DNA from: Candidatus Omnitrophota bacterium
Lineage (GTDB): Bacteria; Omnitrophota; Gorgyraeia; Gygaellales; Profunditerraquicolaceae
Length of the DNA: 56,000 bases
Assembly (NCBI GenBank): GCA_003598135.1
Contig: QZKA01000004.1
Location: 1 to 56,000, forward strand
Direction of reading: 5' to 3'
How positions within the stretch are numbered: the stretch's first letter is position 1; every line of letters starts with the position of its first letter. Shown here in pieces: positions 38,703 to 47,299 of this stretch. Under the pieces are notes generated by a model. That model had not been told where the DNA came from. It worked only from the letters and a program-made list of their open reading frames with translations, and made no database searches. The translations under genes and the position numbers were made by a program.

Positions 38703-40395
38703 TTTTGTGGTACTGTTTGTGTTTGGGGTCCTGTTTCTTGGCCTGGCAAACTTGAGTATTATCCATGGATACAAATACAAGGAGCTGAGCAGAAAAAACT
38801 GCATTCGGCTCATACCGCAACCCGGCAGGCGGGGCAGAATCCTTGATCGCCATGGCGACGTTATCGTGGATAATATGATTTCCTATAACCTTATGGTGTT
38901 GCCTTCGGAATTCAACAATCCCGACCAGGTGCTCTCCAGGCTTTCGAGGGTAACAGGTAAAGATAATGCCGCGCTAAAACGGGCCTACAGGCAGAATTTT
39001 GTATCATTGAGTATTCCGGTAGTGGTTTCTGAGAATATAGAGGTTAAGAAAGCGATTGTACTTGAGGAAATGAAGCCGGAGCTTAGCGGATTTACCATAG
39101 AACCCCAACCACTGCGCCATTACCCTGAAGGCGAACTCGGAGCGCATGTGCTTGGCTATTTGGGGGAGATTGATCGCTGGCGCCTTACTAAGCTTGCGGA
39201 TTACGGGTATAACACAAAAGACATAGTGGGCTTTGGCGGGGCGGAGGAGCAGTATGATTATTACCTGCGCCAGGAAGATGGAGGTTTATCGGTTGAAGTC
39301 GACCGCAAAGGAAGATTCGTCAGAATGATCGGGTTTAGGCCTGCGCAGGGAGGCAGGGATATTCAACTTACGCTCGACCTTAAGATACAAAGGATAGCAG
39401 AAAGTAAGCTCGCAGACAGGCGCGGCGCGGTAATCGTCATGGACCCATTCAACGGCGAGGTGATGGCCATGGTGAGCAAGCCTTCATTTAACCCGGCCGT
39501 CTTCGTGGAAAAAGATATCGCGGCAGTGCAGGCGCTTTTCAATGACCCCAAAGCCCCTCTATTTAACCGGGCGGTCAGCGGTGCTTACCCTGCCGGTTCC
39601 CTTTTCAAATTAATCATTGCCTCGGGAGCCTTGGAGAATAAAAAGATCAACCTCTCGACAACCTTCACCTGTGACGGCGGGTTAACTATCGGCAGGAGAA
39701 GATTTGCCTGTTGGAATACGCACGGCACACAAAACTTGATCGGTGCAATTGCCCGTTCCTGTAACGTCTTTTTTTTCAGGACCGGAGTCCTGCTCGGACC
39801 GCAGCTGATACATGATTATGCCGTCAAGCTCGGGCTTTCCAAGCCCACGGGCATTGACCTTTCCAGTGAGGCAAGCGGCTTTATACCTGATCCCCGCTGG
39901 GATAAAGTGTATAAACGAAAAACCTGGTACGACGGGGACACCGCAAACTTTAGCATCGGGCAGGGAGAGGTTTTGGTGAGTCCCGCGCAGATGGCCTGTA
40001 TGATTGCGGTCTTTGCCAATAAAGGAACGCTCGTCTGGCCCCACCTGATTAAGGATGTGCAGGGAAGGGACATCTCTGCTACTTTCAAGAAACCTTCTTT
40101 GGTGCCTATCCAAAAGAGCACCATAGAAACAGTGCGTAAGGGCTTGCGGAATGTGGTTGCAGACCCCGAAGGCACTTCTTATTTACTCGCCAGCCTTCCC
40201 GTGGAAGTTGCGGGCAAGACCGGCACTGCCCAGGTTACCGGAAAGCTGCCGCACGGCTGGTTTATCGGATTTTTTCCTTTTGAAAAACCAAGGTATGCGC
40301 TCTGCGTTTTTTTGGAACACGGCGGCTCAGGGTATGCTGCCAGCGTGGTCGCGAAAGAAATCATTGCTGATATGTGCTCCGGAGGGGTCCTGTGA
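38680..40395 (+). CDS. mrdA: Elongation-specific transpeptidase PBP2 (MrdA)
   Basis: A 571-residue class B penicillin-binding protein for lateral wall cross-linking. One N-terminal membrane segment (about 5-25) is followed by the pedestal domain with RRGRILDRHGDVIVDN (about 49-64). Transpeptidase motifs: SLFK (about 306-309), SCN (about 360) in place of SxN, and KTGT (about 512). Paired with rodA immediately downstream, it forms the elongasome SEDS/PBP couple. It overlaps mreD at its start and rodA at its end. Confidence 0.95.
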   Translation: MPRIRFFNFVVLFVFGVLFLGLANLSIIHGYKYKELSRKNCIRLIPQPGRRGRILDRHGDVIVDNMISYNLMVLPSEFNNPDQVLSRLSRVTGKDNAALKRAYRQNFVSLSIPVVVSENIEVKKAIVLEEMKPELSGFTIEPQPLRHYPEGELGAHVLGYLGEIDRWRLTKLADYGYNTKDIVGFGGAEEQYDYYLRQEDGGLSVEVDRKGRFVRMIGFRPAQGGRDIQLTLDLKIQRIAESKLADRRGAVIVMDPFNGEVMAMVSKPSFNPAVFVEKDIAAVQALFNDPKAPLFNRAVSGAYPAGSLFKLIIASGALENKKINLSTTFTCDGGLTIGRRRFACWNTHGTQNLIGAIARSCNVFFFRTGVLLGPQLIHDYAVKLGLSKPTGIDLSSEASGFIPDPRWDKVYKRKTWYDGDTANFSIGQGEVLVSPAQMACMIAVFANKGTLVWPHLIKDVQGRDISATFKKPSLVPIQKSTIETVRKGLRNVVADPEGTSYLLASLPVEVAGKTGTAQVTGKLPHGWFIGFFPFEKPRYALCVFLEHGGSGYAASVVAKEIIADMCSGGVL

Positions 40396-41495
40396 GGGAT
40401 GTGGGTGTCAGGATAACCGTGATTGCTCTAATTTTGTGCGTGTTGGGGATTATTTCTATTTACAGCAACACCCATCAGAAAGAAGACCGTTACTGGCAGC
40501 TGACGTATCAGCGCCAGATCCTCTGGGTGATTATGGGCCTTTTCATTTTTTCAATCACATCGCATTTTAATTACCGTAATTTATGGGATTTCTCTTATTT
40601 CCTCTATGCCTTTGTGCTCCTTTTGTTATTCCTGGTATTCGTGTTGGGGGTAGTGCGGCTAGGCGCCCAGAGGTGGCTTAAAATCGCCTGGTTCAATTTC
40701 CAGCCTTCAGAGTTGGTAAAACTGGTGTTTGTAATATTCTATGCGCGGTATTTCAGCGCGAAATCTGTCCATGATGTATCGTTGAGGGTAGGTAAGTTCG
40801 GGGCATTCAGGGCAATGCTCTTGCCGCTTCTGTTCTTAAGCGTGCCCCTGTATCTAATCGTCGAACAGCCCGACTTGGGCAGCGCTGTCATGATCATGAT
40901 GATATTTGTGATAATGCTTTTTCTTGGCCATGTGAAGCTGCGTTACCTTCTTATATTCATCGGGCTGATACTTGCGTTTTTGCCGCTAGGATGGCATTTT
41001 TTAAGGGACTATCAAAAAGACAGGCTGATAGTCTTCTTGAATCCCAATATTGACCCGCTCGGCGCAGGATATACCATTATCCAGTCAAAAATTGCCATAG
41101 GTTCAGGGGGTTTCTTCGGGCAGGGCTGGTTATCGGGCACGCAGAGCCAGCTTTATTTCCTGCCCGAATCGCACACCGACTTTATTTTTGCCACCTTCAT
41201 CGAAGAGTGGGGTTTGGCTGGCGGGTTTGTGCTTCTGGGGTTATATTATCTGCTTGTCCGCCAGGGCATCCTGATTGCGGCAAAAACCTACGACCATTTT
41301 GGAAGGCTCTTGGCCCTGGGAATCTGTGCGATGCTGTCTTTGCAGGTTTTTATCAATGTGGCGATGAACTTGGGGCTTGCCCCTGTAGTCGGCATTCCTT
41401 TACCCTTGATGAGCTACGGCGGTTCATCGCTATTCTCGACGCTTCTTGCGCTGGGGATCCTGGTGAACATCAACAGGTCTCGGGCAGTGTTTTAA
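40392..41495 (+). CDS. rodA: SEDS peptidoglycan glycosyltransferase RodA
   Basis: A 367-residue polytopic SEDS protein. Motifs: IISIYSNTH (about 18-26), FQPSELVKLVFVIFYARY, EQPDLGSAVMI with the functional Asp, DPLGAGYTIIQSKIAIGSGG, SHTDFIFATFIEEWG and PLPLMSYGGSSL near the end. Start GTG 40392 has GGAGGGG at 40381-40387 and overlaps the mrdA stop (GTGA). A GTG at 40374 is in frame but lies upstream of that ribosome binding site. Confidence 0.94.
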   Translation: MRDVGVRITVIALILCVLGIISIYSNTHQKEDRYWQLTYQRQILWVIMGLFIFSITSHFNYRNLWDFSYFLYAFVLLLLFLVFVLGVVRLGAQRWLKIAWFNFQPSELVKLVFVIFYARYFSAKSVHDVSLRVGKFGAFRAMLLPLLFLSVPLYLIVEQPDLGSAVMIMMIFVIMLFLGHVKLRYLLIFIGLILAFLPLGWHFLRDYQKDRLIVFLNPNIDPLGAGYTIIQSKIAIGSGGFFGQGWLSGTQSQLYFLPESHTDFIFATFIEEWGLAGGFVLLGLYYLLVRQGILIAAKTYDHFGRLLALGICAMLSLQVFINVAMNLGLAPVVGIPLPLMSYGGSSLFSTLLALGILVNINRSRAVF

Positions 41496-41542
41496 TTCTT
41501 CAAAACGTCAGGTTAGTCCGTGTATTATTCTTGAGGTTTCCT

Positions 41543-43294
41543 ATGCGTCAAGATTACCTGCTTGCGGTGCGCAAGCCCGGCCAATATATCGGAGGCGAAT
41601 GGAACGTCTCGTCAAAACCTTTTGAAAAGGCCTTTATTACCTTTGCGCTTTGTTTCCCCGATTTGTACGAAGTGGGGATGAGCAATGTGGGTATGCGAAT
41701 CATCTACGACGAGCTCAGGCGCATAGACGATGTTGCCTGCGAGCGGTTTTTTTCTCCGGGCCTTGATATGGAATCCGTGCTGGGCGCTCACCACGATGAA
41801 ATCGAGTCCCTGGAATCAGGAAAAAGTCTTAAGGAGTTTGATTGCATCGGTTTTTGCTTGAGCCACGAACTAAACTATACTAATGTGCTCAATATGCTTA
41901 CGCTAGGCAATGTCCCGCTTTTGTCCGAAGCGCGCAAAGCGCAGGATCCCCTTGTAATCGGGGGCGGGCCGTGTACCCTTAATCCTGAACCATTGCATGT
42001 TTTTTTTGATGCGTTCGTAATCGGTGAAGGGGAAGAGGCGGTTGTCGAGCTTATGGCTGCTTTTCGCCGCAACAAAACTGCCTTCAGGGAATCGAAGATG
42101 AGCAGGGAAGAACTCTTGAGGGTTTTTGCAAGGATCGAAGGAGTATATGTGCCGTCATTGTACGAGGCGTCTTATGACGAAGAGGGCAGGCTTGTTAAGT
42201 TTGTGCCTAAAACACCCGGAGCCCCTGCAGTGGTGAGAAAGCGTTTTGTGCCTGATTTGGAACGTGCCTCGTTTCCGACGCGCTGGCTCGTTCCTTATGT
42301 TCAGATAATCCATGACCGGGCTGCGCTTGAGATCATGCGCGGTTGCCCTAACCGCTGCCGTTTTTGCCAGGCGAGGGCTCACTATTTTCCTTATCGTTTG
42401 AGGAAACCGGAAAGCGTCATGCGGCTGGCCAAGGAACTATACCGGACAACCGGTTACGAAGAAATATCCCTGGTCGGTTTGTCGGTGAGTGATTATCCCG
42501 GCATCGAAGGCCTGATTGAATCACTGATCGATAATTTTAAAGAAGAGGCAGTGAGTATTTCTCTGCCCTCGATTAAGCCCCGCCTGGTTGCAGGCAGGCT
42601 CTCATCGTTAATCGCGCGCATCAAGAAGACCGGCCTGACCTTTGCGCCCGAGGCAGCGACGGATAGGCTGCGCAGTATTCTCGGCAAGGATTTTGACGAA
42701 GAAGAATTCTTTAAAGTATTACAAGAGGCCTTTGCGCACGGCTATCAGAATATAAAACTTTATTTTATGATTGGCCTGCCTTCCGAGAAGGAGAGTGACG
42801 TTGAAGAGATCGTGCGGTTGGGCATGCGGGTTTCAGAGGCCAGGCGCAAAGCCGTTAAACGGCCTGCCCGCATCAGCCTCAGCGTGAACGCCCTCATACC
42901 CAGGCCGCACACCCCGTTCCAATGGCTGCGCATGGAAGACCGCTTAAGCCTGCAACACAAGTTTAATATTCTTAAGGAGCGCACCAGGCGTGCACGGTTT
43001 AACTTCAGTTTTCATAATCTTAATATGAGTTTTCTTGAGGCGGTGCTCTCGCGCGGTGACAGGCGGTTAAGCGGGGTCATACTGTATGCGTTTGAGCATG
43101 GCGCACGCTTTGATGCCTGGCAGGATATGTTCAGGTTTGACCTCTGGGAAGAGGCGTTCCGGATAAACCACATCAGCCCAGACTGGTATGTGCGAGAGAG
43201 GCAAAGGCAAGAGCTTTTGCCCTGGGATTTCCTTGATATCGGCATTTCCAAGAGTGCGCTACGCAAAGAAGCTGATGCTGCCTCTGTCGGTTGA
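41543..43294 (+). CDS. B12-binding-type radical SAM protein (TIGR03960-like)
   Basis: A 583-residue protein with an N-terminal region resembling a cobalamin-binding domain (about 30-210). The radical SAM core follows, with the cluster motif CPNRCRFC (cysteines about 268, 272, 275). NIKLYFMIGLPSEKESD and SLSVNALIPRPHTPFQW are typical of the family usually found near ribosome or RNase genes. The reaction is unknown. The frame is open for 112 codons upstream through rodA, but similarity begins at MRQDYLLAVRKPGQYIGGE, so ATG 41543 is used. Confidence 0.88.
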   Translation: MRQDYLLAVRKPGQYIGGEWNVSSKPFEKAFITFALCFPDLYEVGMSNVGMRIIYDELRRIDDVACERFFSPGLDMESVLGAHHDEIESLESGKSLKEFDCIGFCLSHELNYTNVLNMLTLGNVPLLSEARKAQDPLVIGGGPCTLNPEPLHVFFDAFVIGEGEEAVVELMAAFRRNKTAFRESKMSREELLRVFARIEGVYVPSLYEASYDEEGRLVKFVPKTPGAPAVVRKRFVPDLERASFPTRWLVPYVQIIHDRAALEIMRGCPNRCRFCQARAHYFPYRLRKPESVMRLAKELYRTTGYEEISLVGLSVSDYPGIEGLIESLIDNFKEEAVSISLPSIKPRLVAGRLSSLIARIKKTGLTFAPEAATDRLRSILGKDFDEEEFFKVLQEAFAHGYQNIKLYFMIGLPSEKESDVEEIVRLGMRVSEARRKAVKRPARISLSVNALIPRPHTPFQWLRMEDRLSLQHKFNILKERTRRARFNFSFHNLNMSFLEAVLSRGDRRLSGVILYAFEHGARFDAWQDMFRFDLWEEAFRINHISPDWYVRERQRQELLPWDFLDIGISKSALRKEADAASVG

Positions 43295-43322
43295 GGGAGC
43301 CGTGCGTTTTTATTAAAACTGA

Positions 43323-43351
43323 TTGCAATAACACAAGATAAGATGTATAAT
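43323..43351 (+). promoter_or_regulatory. Possible promoter before the GGDEF/pilus operon
   Basis: TTGCAA (43323-43328) and a perfect TATAAT (43346-43351) are 17 bp apart, 48 bp before the first gene of the pilus-related group. GGGAGG (43388-43393) precedes the ATG. Confidence 0.65.
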
Positions 43352-43398
43352 TATATTTCAAAAAGAAATCGGTTATCCCATAAGCCCGGGAGGCAGCT

Positions 43399-44838
43399 AT
43401 GAAAAAGAACGTCGTCCTTACCTTATCTTCGCAAAATATCCATTATAAATTAAAGATTGCATTTGCGCTGATGTCCATATTGCCTTTACTTGTTTTTATC
43501 TACATAGTTTCCAACTATGTCCTTCCTAACATCGGCCTGAAGCTAGATATCTGGATTTCGATAGTGATCAGCGTATTGATTTCGGGGATAGGGTTTTTCG
43601 TGGTCAAAGAGGTCATGGACCGCATTATTTCATTAGCCACGATCGCTAAACTTATCGCAGCCGGCGATATCAACCGCACGGTAGAGATGGAGCGCATTGA
43701 CGAGGTCGGCGACCTGGGTGATTCCCTCAACCAGATGACGCAGCGTATCCGCGACTACATGAATGAACTCAAAGGCTATAGCCTTAAGACCACCGAGATC
43801 AATTTTGAGATTCAGAAACGCATCCTTGTGCTTTCATCGCTTTTGCAGATAAGCTCTTTGATCGCGCAGGGCGTGAAACTCGAAGAGATCATAAAGCTGG
43901 CAACCGAAAAGTCGCGTCTTCTGGCGGATTCAGATGTCTCTTTTCTTTTTACAAGAGAAGAAGAAGGCCAGAAGTTCTCCATGAAGATAGCCGACGGCAT
44001 AGGGGCAAGTAGCCTGCTTTCGCTTACCATAGACCCCAACAAGGAAGTGTTTAGCAAGGCAATAAAATACAATAAGCCCCTTATCATCGATAAGGACAAT
44101 ACGGTATCTGATAGTTCAAAGATTGAATTTTACGACAAGTTCAAAGTCCATAATACGGTGTCGCTGCCGATATATTGCAGGGGTATGGTAAGCGCAATAC
44201 TGGGAGTGGGCAATTCAAGGGATGGATACCGTTACGAGAAAGACGATATAGACCTGCTGGATATTTTTGCCAAACAGATCGCGATTGCGATAGAGAACGA
44301 TTTATTACTGCATCAGGTTGAAAAGCTTGAGATAAAAGACCCGCTCACCGGGCTCTACAATAAGTCCTATATCGTCAACCGCCTTGAAGAGGAAATCAAA
44401 AGGGCTGTTGTCTGCCAGAGGCCGTGTGCCTTTGTTATGATTAACATCGATAATTTCCAGGCCTATAAGAATAACTTCGGCTCCCTCCAGTCGGAAGCTA
44501 CCTTGCGCAGCATCGCATCCTTGATTAGGGAATCGGTAAGCGAAATCGACCGGGTTGCCAGGTTTGACGACAATGAATTCGCGCTTGTGCTGCCTGAAAA
44601 AAATAAGCGGCAGGCAAAGGACCTTGCAGAGGAGGTCCGCAAAAAAATAGAATTCTCTTTTTCCAAAGAACAGGAAGCAAGGCGTAAGCTTACGGTAAGC
44701 GGCGGAGTGAGCGAGAACCCGCTCGACGGAGTTACCTCCGTCGAACTTATCGACAAGGCAAAAGAACTGCTTGGTGCTGCAAAGCGGCAGGGTAAAAACA
44801 TGATTGTAAGCTTTAACGAAAAGCGCATATGCCAATAA
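43399..44838 (+). CDS. Membrane HAMP-GAF protein with degenerate GGDEF domain
   Basis: A 479-residue protein. Two membrane segments (about 18-40 and 48-68) are followed by a HAMP linker (about 70-125), a GAF-like domain (about 150-305) and a GGDEF domain (about 310-475) opening with DPLTGLYNKSY. The signature GGDEF is replaced by DDNEF in ARFDDNEFALVLP (about residue 389-393), so cyclic-di-GMP synthesis is unlikely. It may sense a signal and bind GTP or a partner. It overlaps the MshEN gene by 10 bp, and a pilus/secretion operon follows. Confidence 0.88.
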   Translation: MKKNVVLTLSSQNIHYKLKIAFALMSILPLLVFIYIVSNYVLPNIGLKLDIWISIVISVLISGIGFFVVKEVMDRIISLATIAKLIAAGDINRTVEMERIDEVGDLGDSLNQMTQRIRDYMNELKGYSLKTTEINFEIQKRILVLSSLLQISSLIAQGVKLEEIIKLATEKSRLLADSDVSFLFTREEEGQKFSMKIADGIGASSLLSLTIDPNKEVFSKAIKYNKPLIIDKDNTVSDSSKIEFYDKFKVHNTVSLPIYCRGMVSAILGVGNSRDGYRYEKDDIDLLDIFAKQIAIAIENDLLLHQVEKLEIKDPLTGLYNKSYIVNRLEEEIKRAVVCQRPCAFVMINIDNFQAYKNNFGSLQSEATLRSIASLIRESVSEIDRVARFDDNEFALVLPEKNKRQAKDLAEEVRKKIEFSFSKEQEARRKLTVSGGVSENPLDGVTSVELIDKAKELLGAAKRQGKNMIVSFNEKRICQ

Positions 44839-45275
44839 GGATTATTAAGAAACAGCTTGGAGAGCTGCTTGTAGAGCAGGGCATCATTAACCAGAACCAG
44901 CTTGACAGGGCCTTGTCTGCCCAGAAAGAAAAGGGCGGCCTTATCGGAGAAATCCTGGTTGAGCTTGGTTTTGCCAAGGAAGAGGATATCGCGCACGCCC
45001 TAACCGTGCAATACGGTTTTCCTTATCTGCCGCTGGACAATTACGAAATCAATCCCGATATGACCAAAATCATTCCGTCTAGGGTCTGCCGGCAATACCT
45101 GCTCATGCCAATTGACAAGATCGGTAATAATTTGAGCGTCGGCATGTCGAACCCTTTGAATATTCAGGCTGTCGAGGATATCGAGCTGCTTTCAGGTTGC
45201 AATGTCCAGATCTTTGTCTGTACCGCCTCTGACATCAAGAAGGCGATCGAGAAGCACTATAAAGAGAAGGCATAG
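44829..45275 (+). CDS. Stand-alone MshEN (PilB/GspE N-terminal) domain protein
   Basis: A 148-residue protein that matches only the N-terminal domain of PilB/GspE ATPases; there is no Walker motif. Two tandem motifs, LGELLVEQGIINQNQL (about 10-25) and IGEILVELGFAKEEDI (about 38-53), resemble the paired c-di-GMP-binding motifs of MshEN. The rest follows the GspE N-terminal pattern (IIPSRVCRQYLLMPI, VGMSNPLN). It could be a free c-di-GMP sensor or an adaptor for the ATPases encoded next. A 225-bp repeat region separates it from pilB. Confidence 0.85.
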   Translation: MPIRIIKKQLGELLVEQGIINQNQLDRALSAQKEKGGLIGEILVELGFAKEEDIAHALTVQYGFPYLPLDNYEINPDMTKIIPSRVCRQYLLMPIDKIGNNLSVGMSNPLNIQAVEDIELLSGCNVQIFVCTASDIKKAIEKHYKEKA

Positions 45276-45294
45276 AAGTCGGAACGCGGCGCAT

Positions 45295-45490
45295 GAAATC
45301 TCAAATCACAAATTCCAAATAAATTCCAATGTCCAAAATTCCAGCCACCAAAACGTGCCTGGTTCGGTAATTCGGTCATTGGGATTTTGAGTTTATTTGT
45401 GATTTGCCTGACTGCCCTGACTGCCCTGACTGCCGTCAGGCAGGCGTCAGGCAGGATGTTTGGAATTTGAGTTTTTATTACCACTTATTC
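45295..45490. repeat. Composite intergenic repeat mosaic, copy C
   Basis: CAAATCACAAATTCC modules (about 45300-45330) face inverted GTTTATTTGTGATTTG (about 45390-45406) and TTTGGAATTTGAG (about 45459-45471). Between them CCTGACTGC is repeated three times (45407-45433) and answered by inverted GTCAGGCAGG units up to 45455, able to fold into a hairpin. CGGTAATTCGGTCATTGGG (about 45365-45383) matches modules in the other mosaics. Confidence 0.8.
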
Positions 45491-45500
45491 ATACTAAACA

Positions 45501-47219
45501 ATGATTTCTTTAAAAGAGAGACTCACAGATATCCTTATCAAGAACAAGCTCATTACCGAAGAGCAGCTCAATGAGGCCATAGAAGCACAGAAGAAAAAAG
45601 GGGGGAAGCTGCGCGATATCATCGTAGAGCTTAATTTTGTCAAAGAAGGCGACCTTATTTCTGCCTTAAGCGAAGGCCTCGATTTCCCCCTCATCGATTT
45701 AAAGCGCCTCAAGATTGACCCCGAGATAGTAAAGATTATTCCCATTGAAGTAAGCCGCCATTATCAGATAGTCCCTATTTCCAAGATGGGCGATACTGTT
45801 ACCTTGGCAATGGTTGATCCGCTCAATATATTCGCCATAGACCACGTCGAGAAGCTGACCGGTTACAAGATAAACCCTATTATCGCCTCTTTACAGGATA
45901 TTGTACAGACTGTAGAAGTTTCATACCCTGACCTGGCCAAGGATATGCTCAACAGCCTGGTGAAGGAGATGTCTGATACCTCAATTGAGCTCATCAGGGA
46001 GGAAGCCGAGCACACACCCACCGACCAGGAATTAGGAAAGCTCAGCCAGGATGCCCCGGTCATAAAAATTACCAATATATTGCTTGAAGAGGCAGTGAAG
46101 AAAAAGGCATCGGATATCCTCATAGAGCCGTTTGAGAGAAAGCTGAGGATCCGCTATAGGGTAGACGGTATATTGCAGATTACTGAAGCACCCCCGAAAA
46201 GGATGCATGCCTCGGTTGTCTCGCGCATCAAGGTTGTTTCGGAACTGGATATCGCCGAACACAGGTTGCCGCAAGACGGCCGTTTTAAGGCGCGGGTTGC
46301 CGGAAGGGAAGTTGACTTTCGGGTTTCCATTTTGCCTTCAAGCTTCGGAGAGAAGGTGGCGATACGTATCCTTGATAAAAGCCAGGCGATGCTTAACCTC
46401 GAGCAGCTTGGTTTTAGCCGGGATATCCTTGACAAGCTTGAGAAGGTTTCCCGCCTGCCTCACGGAATGATTCTTGTGTGTGGCCCGACCGGCTCGGGCA
46501 AGACCACTACCTTGTATTCGGTATTAAAATCCGTTGATGCACCTGAAAAGAATATCGTCACCGTCGAAGACCCGGTAGAATATCAGCTGGAGGGGATAAA
46601 CCAGGTAACCGTGCGGCAAGAAATAGGGCTTACCTTTGCCAGTGCCCTACGCTCTATATTAAGGCAGGACCCGAATATCATCATGATTGGTGAGATCCGT
46701 GATTTCCCGACTATGGATATCGCCATCAAAAGCGCCCTCACCGGCCACCTCGTCCTTTCGACATTACACACTACTACGGCAAGCGGCTCAATCATCCGAT
46801 TGGTGAACATGGGCGTTGAGCCCTATCTTATTAATTCCTCGGTGGTCTGTATTGCTGCCCAGCGGTTGATCAGGAAGATATGCACTCACTGTAAGGAGGA
46901 GTACGAAGTGGACGATGAGATCTTGCGTACCCTCAGGATAAAAATAGAAGGTAAGCAGAAGCCGAAATTTTTCCGGGGCAAAGGCTGTAACCGTTGTTTT
47001 AATTTTGGCTACAGCGGAAGGCTGGGTATCGCGGAATTGCTTCTTTTGAGCCCCAAGGTAAGGGAATTAATCTTAAACCGTGCCCAGGAGCACATGATCA
47101 AGCAGCAGGCGCGGCAAGAAGGTATGAGGACGCTCAGGGAAGAAGGGATGAGCGCGGCGTTACGAGGTTTCACGACGCTTGAGGAGGTTGTCCGAGTAAC
47201 CGCGCCTGATGAGAACTAG
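45501..47219 (+). CDS. pilB: Type IV pilus / type II secretion ATPase PilB/GspE, paralogue 1
   Basis: A 572-residue assembly ATPase. An N-terminal MshEN domain (about 1-150) precedes the N2 domain and the AAA-like motor: Walker A GPTGSGKTTTLYSVL (about 328-342) and Walker B IIMIGEIRD (about 392-400). The zinc-binding CTHC and CNRC (about 461-498) are also present. The motif normally GEIRDxETA reads GEIRDFPTM, and HTNDA reads HTTTA, so it is divergent from paralogue 2. Probably drives pilin polymerisation or secretion at the inner membrane with PilC (50079). No pilin gene is in the window. Confidence 0.92.
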   Translation: MISLKERLTDILIKNKLITEEQLNEAIEAQKKKGGKLRDIIVELNFVKEGDLISALSEGLDFPLIDLKRLKIDPEIVKIIPIEVSRHYQIVPISKMGDTVTLAMVDPLNIFAIDHVEKLTGYKINPIIASLQDIVQTVEVSYPDLAKDMLNSLVKEMSDTSIELIREEAEHTPTDQELGKLSQDAPVIKITNILLEEAVKKKASDILIEPFERKLRIRYRVDGILQITEAPPKRMHASVVSRIKVVSELDIAEHRLPQDGRFKARVAGREVDFRVSILPSSFGEKVAIRILDKSQAMLNLEQLGFSRDILDKLEKVSRLPHGMILVCGPTGSGKTTTLYSVLKSVDAPEKNIVTVEDPVEYQLEGINQVTVRQEIGLTFASALRSILRQDPNIIMIGEIRDFPTMDIAIKSALTGHLVLSTLHTTTASGSIIRLVNMGVEPYLINSSVVCIAAQRLIRKICTHCKEEYEVDDEILRTLRIKIEGKQKPKFFRGKGCNRCFNFGYSGRLGIAELLLLSPKVRELILNRAQEHMIKQQARQEGMRTLREEGMSAALRGFTTLEEVVRVTAPDEN

Positions 47220-47230
47220 GCTAGAAGGAT

Positions 47231-47291
47231 AAGGTTAAGGCTTAGGCTGAGGTAACATTCTCGCCTTGACCTTAGCCTAAGCCTTAACCTT
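47231..47291. repeat. Large inverted repeat just before pilB paralogue 2
   Basis: A 22-bp arm at 47231-47252 (starts AAGGTTAAGG) pairs with 47270-47291 (ends CCTTAACCTT) with a single G:T mismatch and a 17-nt loop. It fills most of the gap between the two ATPase genes and ends 8 bp before the second ATG, where a ribosome binding site would be expected. No T run follows, so it is not a standard terminator. Confidence 0.85.
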
Positions 47292-47299
47292 TTACTACG

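Noticed and set aside
41207..41542. 112-codon upstream extension of the radical SAM gene
   Set aside because: It lies entirely across rodA and the gap; family similarity starts at ATG 41543.
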